Shown here: one piece after another, positions 62,628-62,684 of the stretch
Position numbering within the stretch: position 1 is the stretch's first letter
Layout of the letters: every line of letters begins with the position of its first letter
NCBI GenBank assembly: GCA_039183635.1
Contig: JBCDBL010000004.1
Coordinates: 1-62,684 of the forward strand
Direction: 5' to 3'
DNA: 62,684 nucleotides
Source: JBCDBL01 sp039183635
GTDB lineage: Bacteria; Pseudomonadota; Alphaproteobacteria; Caulobacterales; Parvularculaceae
The notes under the pieces: model-generated
What the model was told of the DNA's origin: nothing
The model's database searches: none
What the model saw: the letters and a program-made list of their open reading frames with translations, nothing else
Translations under genes and position numbers: made by a program

Positions 62628-62684
62628 TAAGGCTTGTTGAGGTTCATAAATATATCTGGTCATCCCGGACGCCGGTTTTCTCCA
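62628..62684. repeat. Family C repeat, copy 2 (right flank, cut by window end)
   Basis: TAAGGCTTGTTGAGGTTCAT and the following 37 bases match 23808–23864 with two mismatches, in the same orientation. The window ends inside the element. Confidence 0.85.

Noticed and set aside
62271..62684. Repeat-dense right end as a CRISPR array
   Set aside because: The repeats are long, palindromic, of different families and lack regular spacers; no cas gene is present.

Overview
The window looks like chromosomal DNA from an alphaproteobacterium. The mutY–DUF721(DciA)–dsbA–smc order, the split F0 ATP-synthase operon (atpI-B-E-F'-F with two b-type subunits), the two-subunit glycine decarboxylase behind a tandem glycine riboswitch, and the ispH–rnhA/peroxiredoxin arrangement are all typical of that class. 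The many TonB-dependent receptors and palindromic intergenic repeats suggest a Parvularculales/Caulobacterales-like lineage. That placement is inference; no rRNA or tRNA gene is visible.

Positions 1–23.4 kb are conserved housekeeping genes: a partial DUF454 membrane protein, base-excision repair (mutY), a DUF721/DciA protein, a DsbA-like lipoprotein, smc, a ParDE toxin–antitoxin pair, the F0 ATP synthase operon, a membrane-anchored glutamate-synthase-like FMN protein, the gcvT-H-PA-PB operon under its riboswitch, yqgE, a peroxiredoxin, rnhA, ispH, a lipoprotein, argS and lpxC.

Positions 24.1–62.2 kb are a very different, accessory-looking region dominated by amide-bond hydrolases and transporters. 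It holds three paralogous NylB-type serine hydrolases, a NylC-type autoproteolytic hydrolase, an amidase-signature enzyme with a NylA-like motif, a DmpA/BapA-type P1 peptidase, a penicillin-acylase (S45) enzyme, and a secreted beta-propeller amidohydrolase. It also holds an omega-aminotransferase plus semialdehyde dehydrogenase operon (the NylD/NylE type of step), a trimethylamine-dehydrogenase-like flavoprotein, two POT oligopeptide transporters, an APC permease, an MFS transporter, two TonB-dependent receptors, and LysR, PaiB and two paralogous TetR regulators. Every enzyme class of the known nylon-oligomer (6-aminohexanoate) pathway, NylA to NylE, is present here within about 28 kb. The natural substrate is unknown. 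Plausible candidates are cyclic or linear omega-amino oligoamides, including hydroxamate siderophores built from diamines and succinate, or peptides with beta- or D-residues.

A likely flow is: outer-membrane uptake by the TonB receptors; periplasmic cleavage by exported NylB-, NylC- and S45-type enzymes; import by POT, APC and MFS carriers; cytoplasmic cleavage by the amidase, the P1 peptidase and the unexported NylB paralogue; then transamination and aldehyde oxidation into central metabolism. The whole region lies between two direct copies of a 57-bp repeat (23808 and 62628). Several families of dispersed mosaic palindromic repeats occur across the window.
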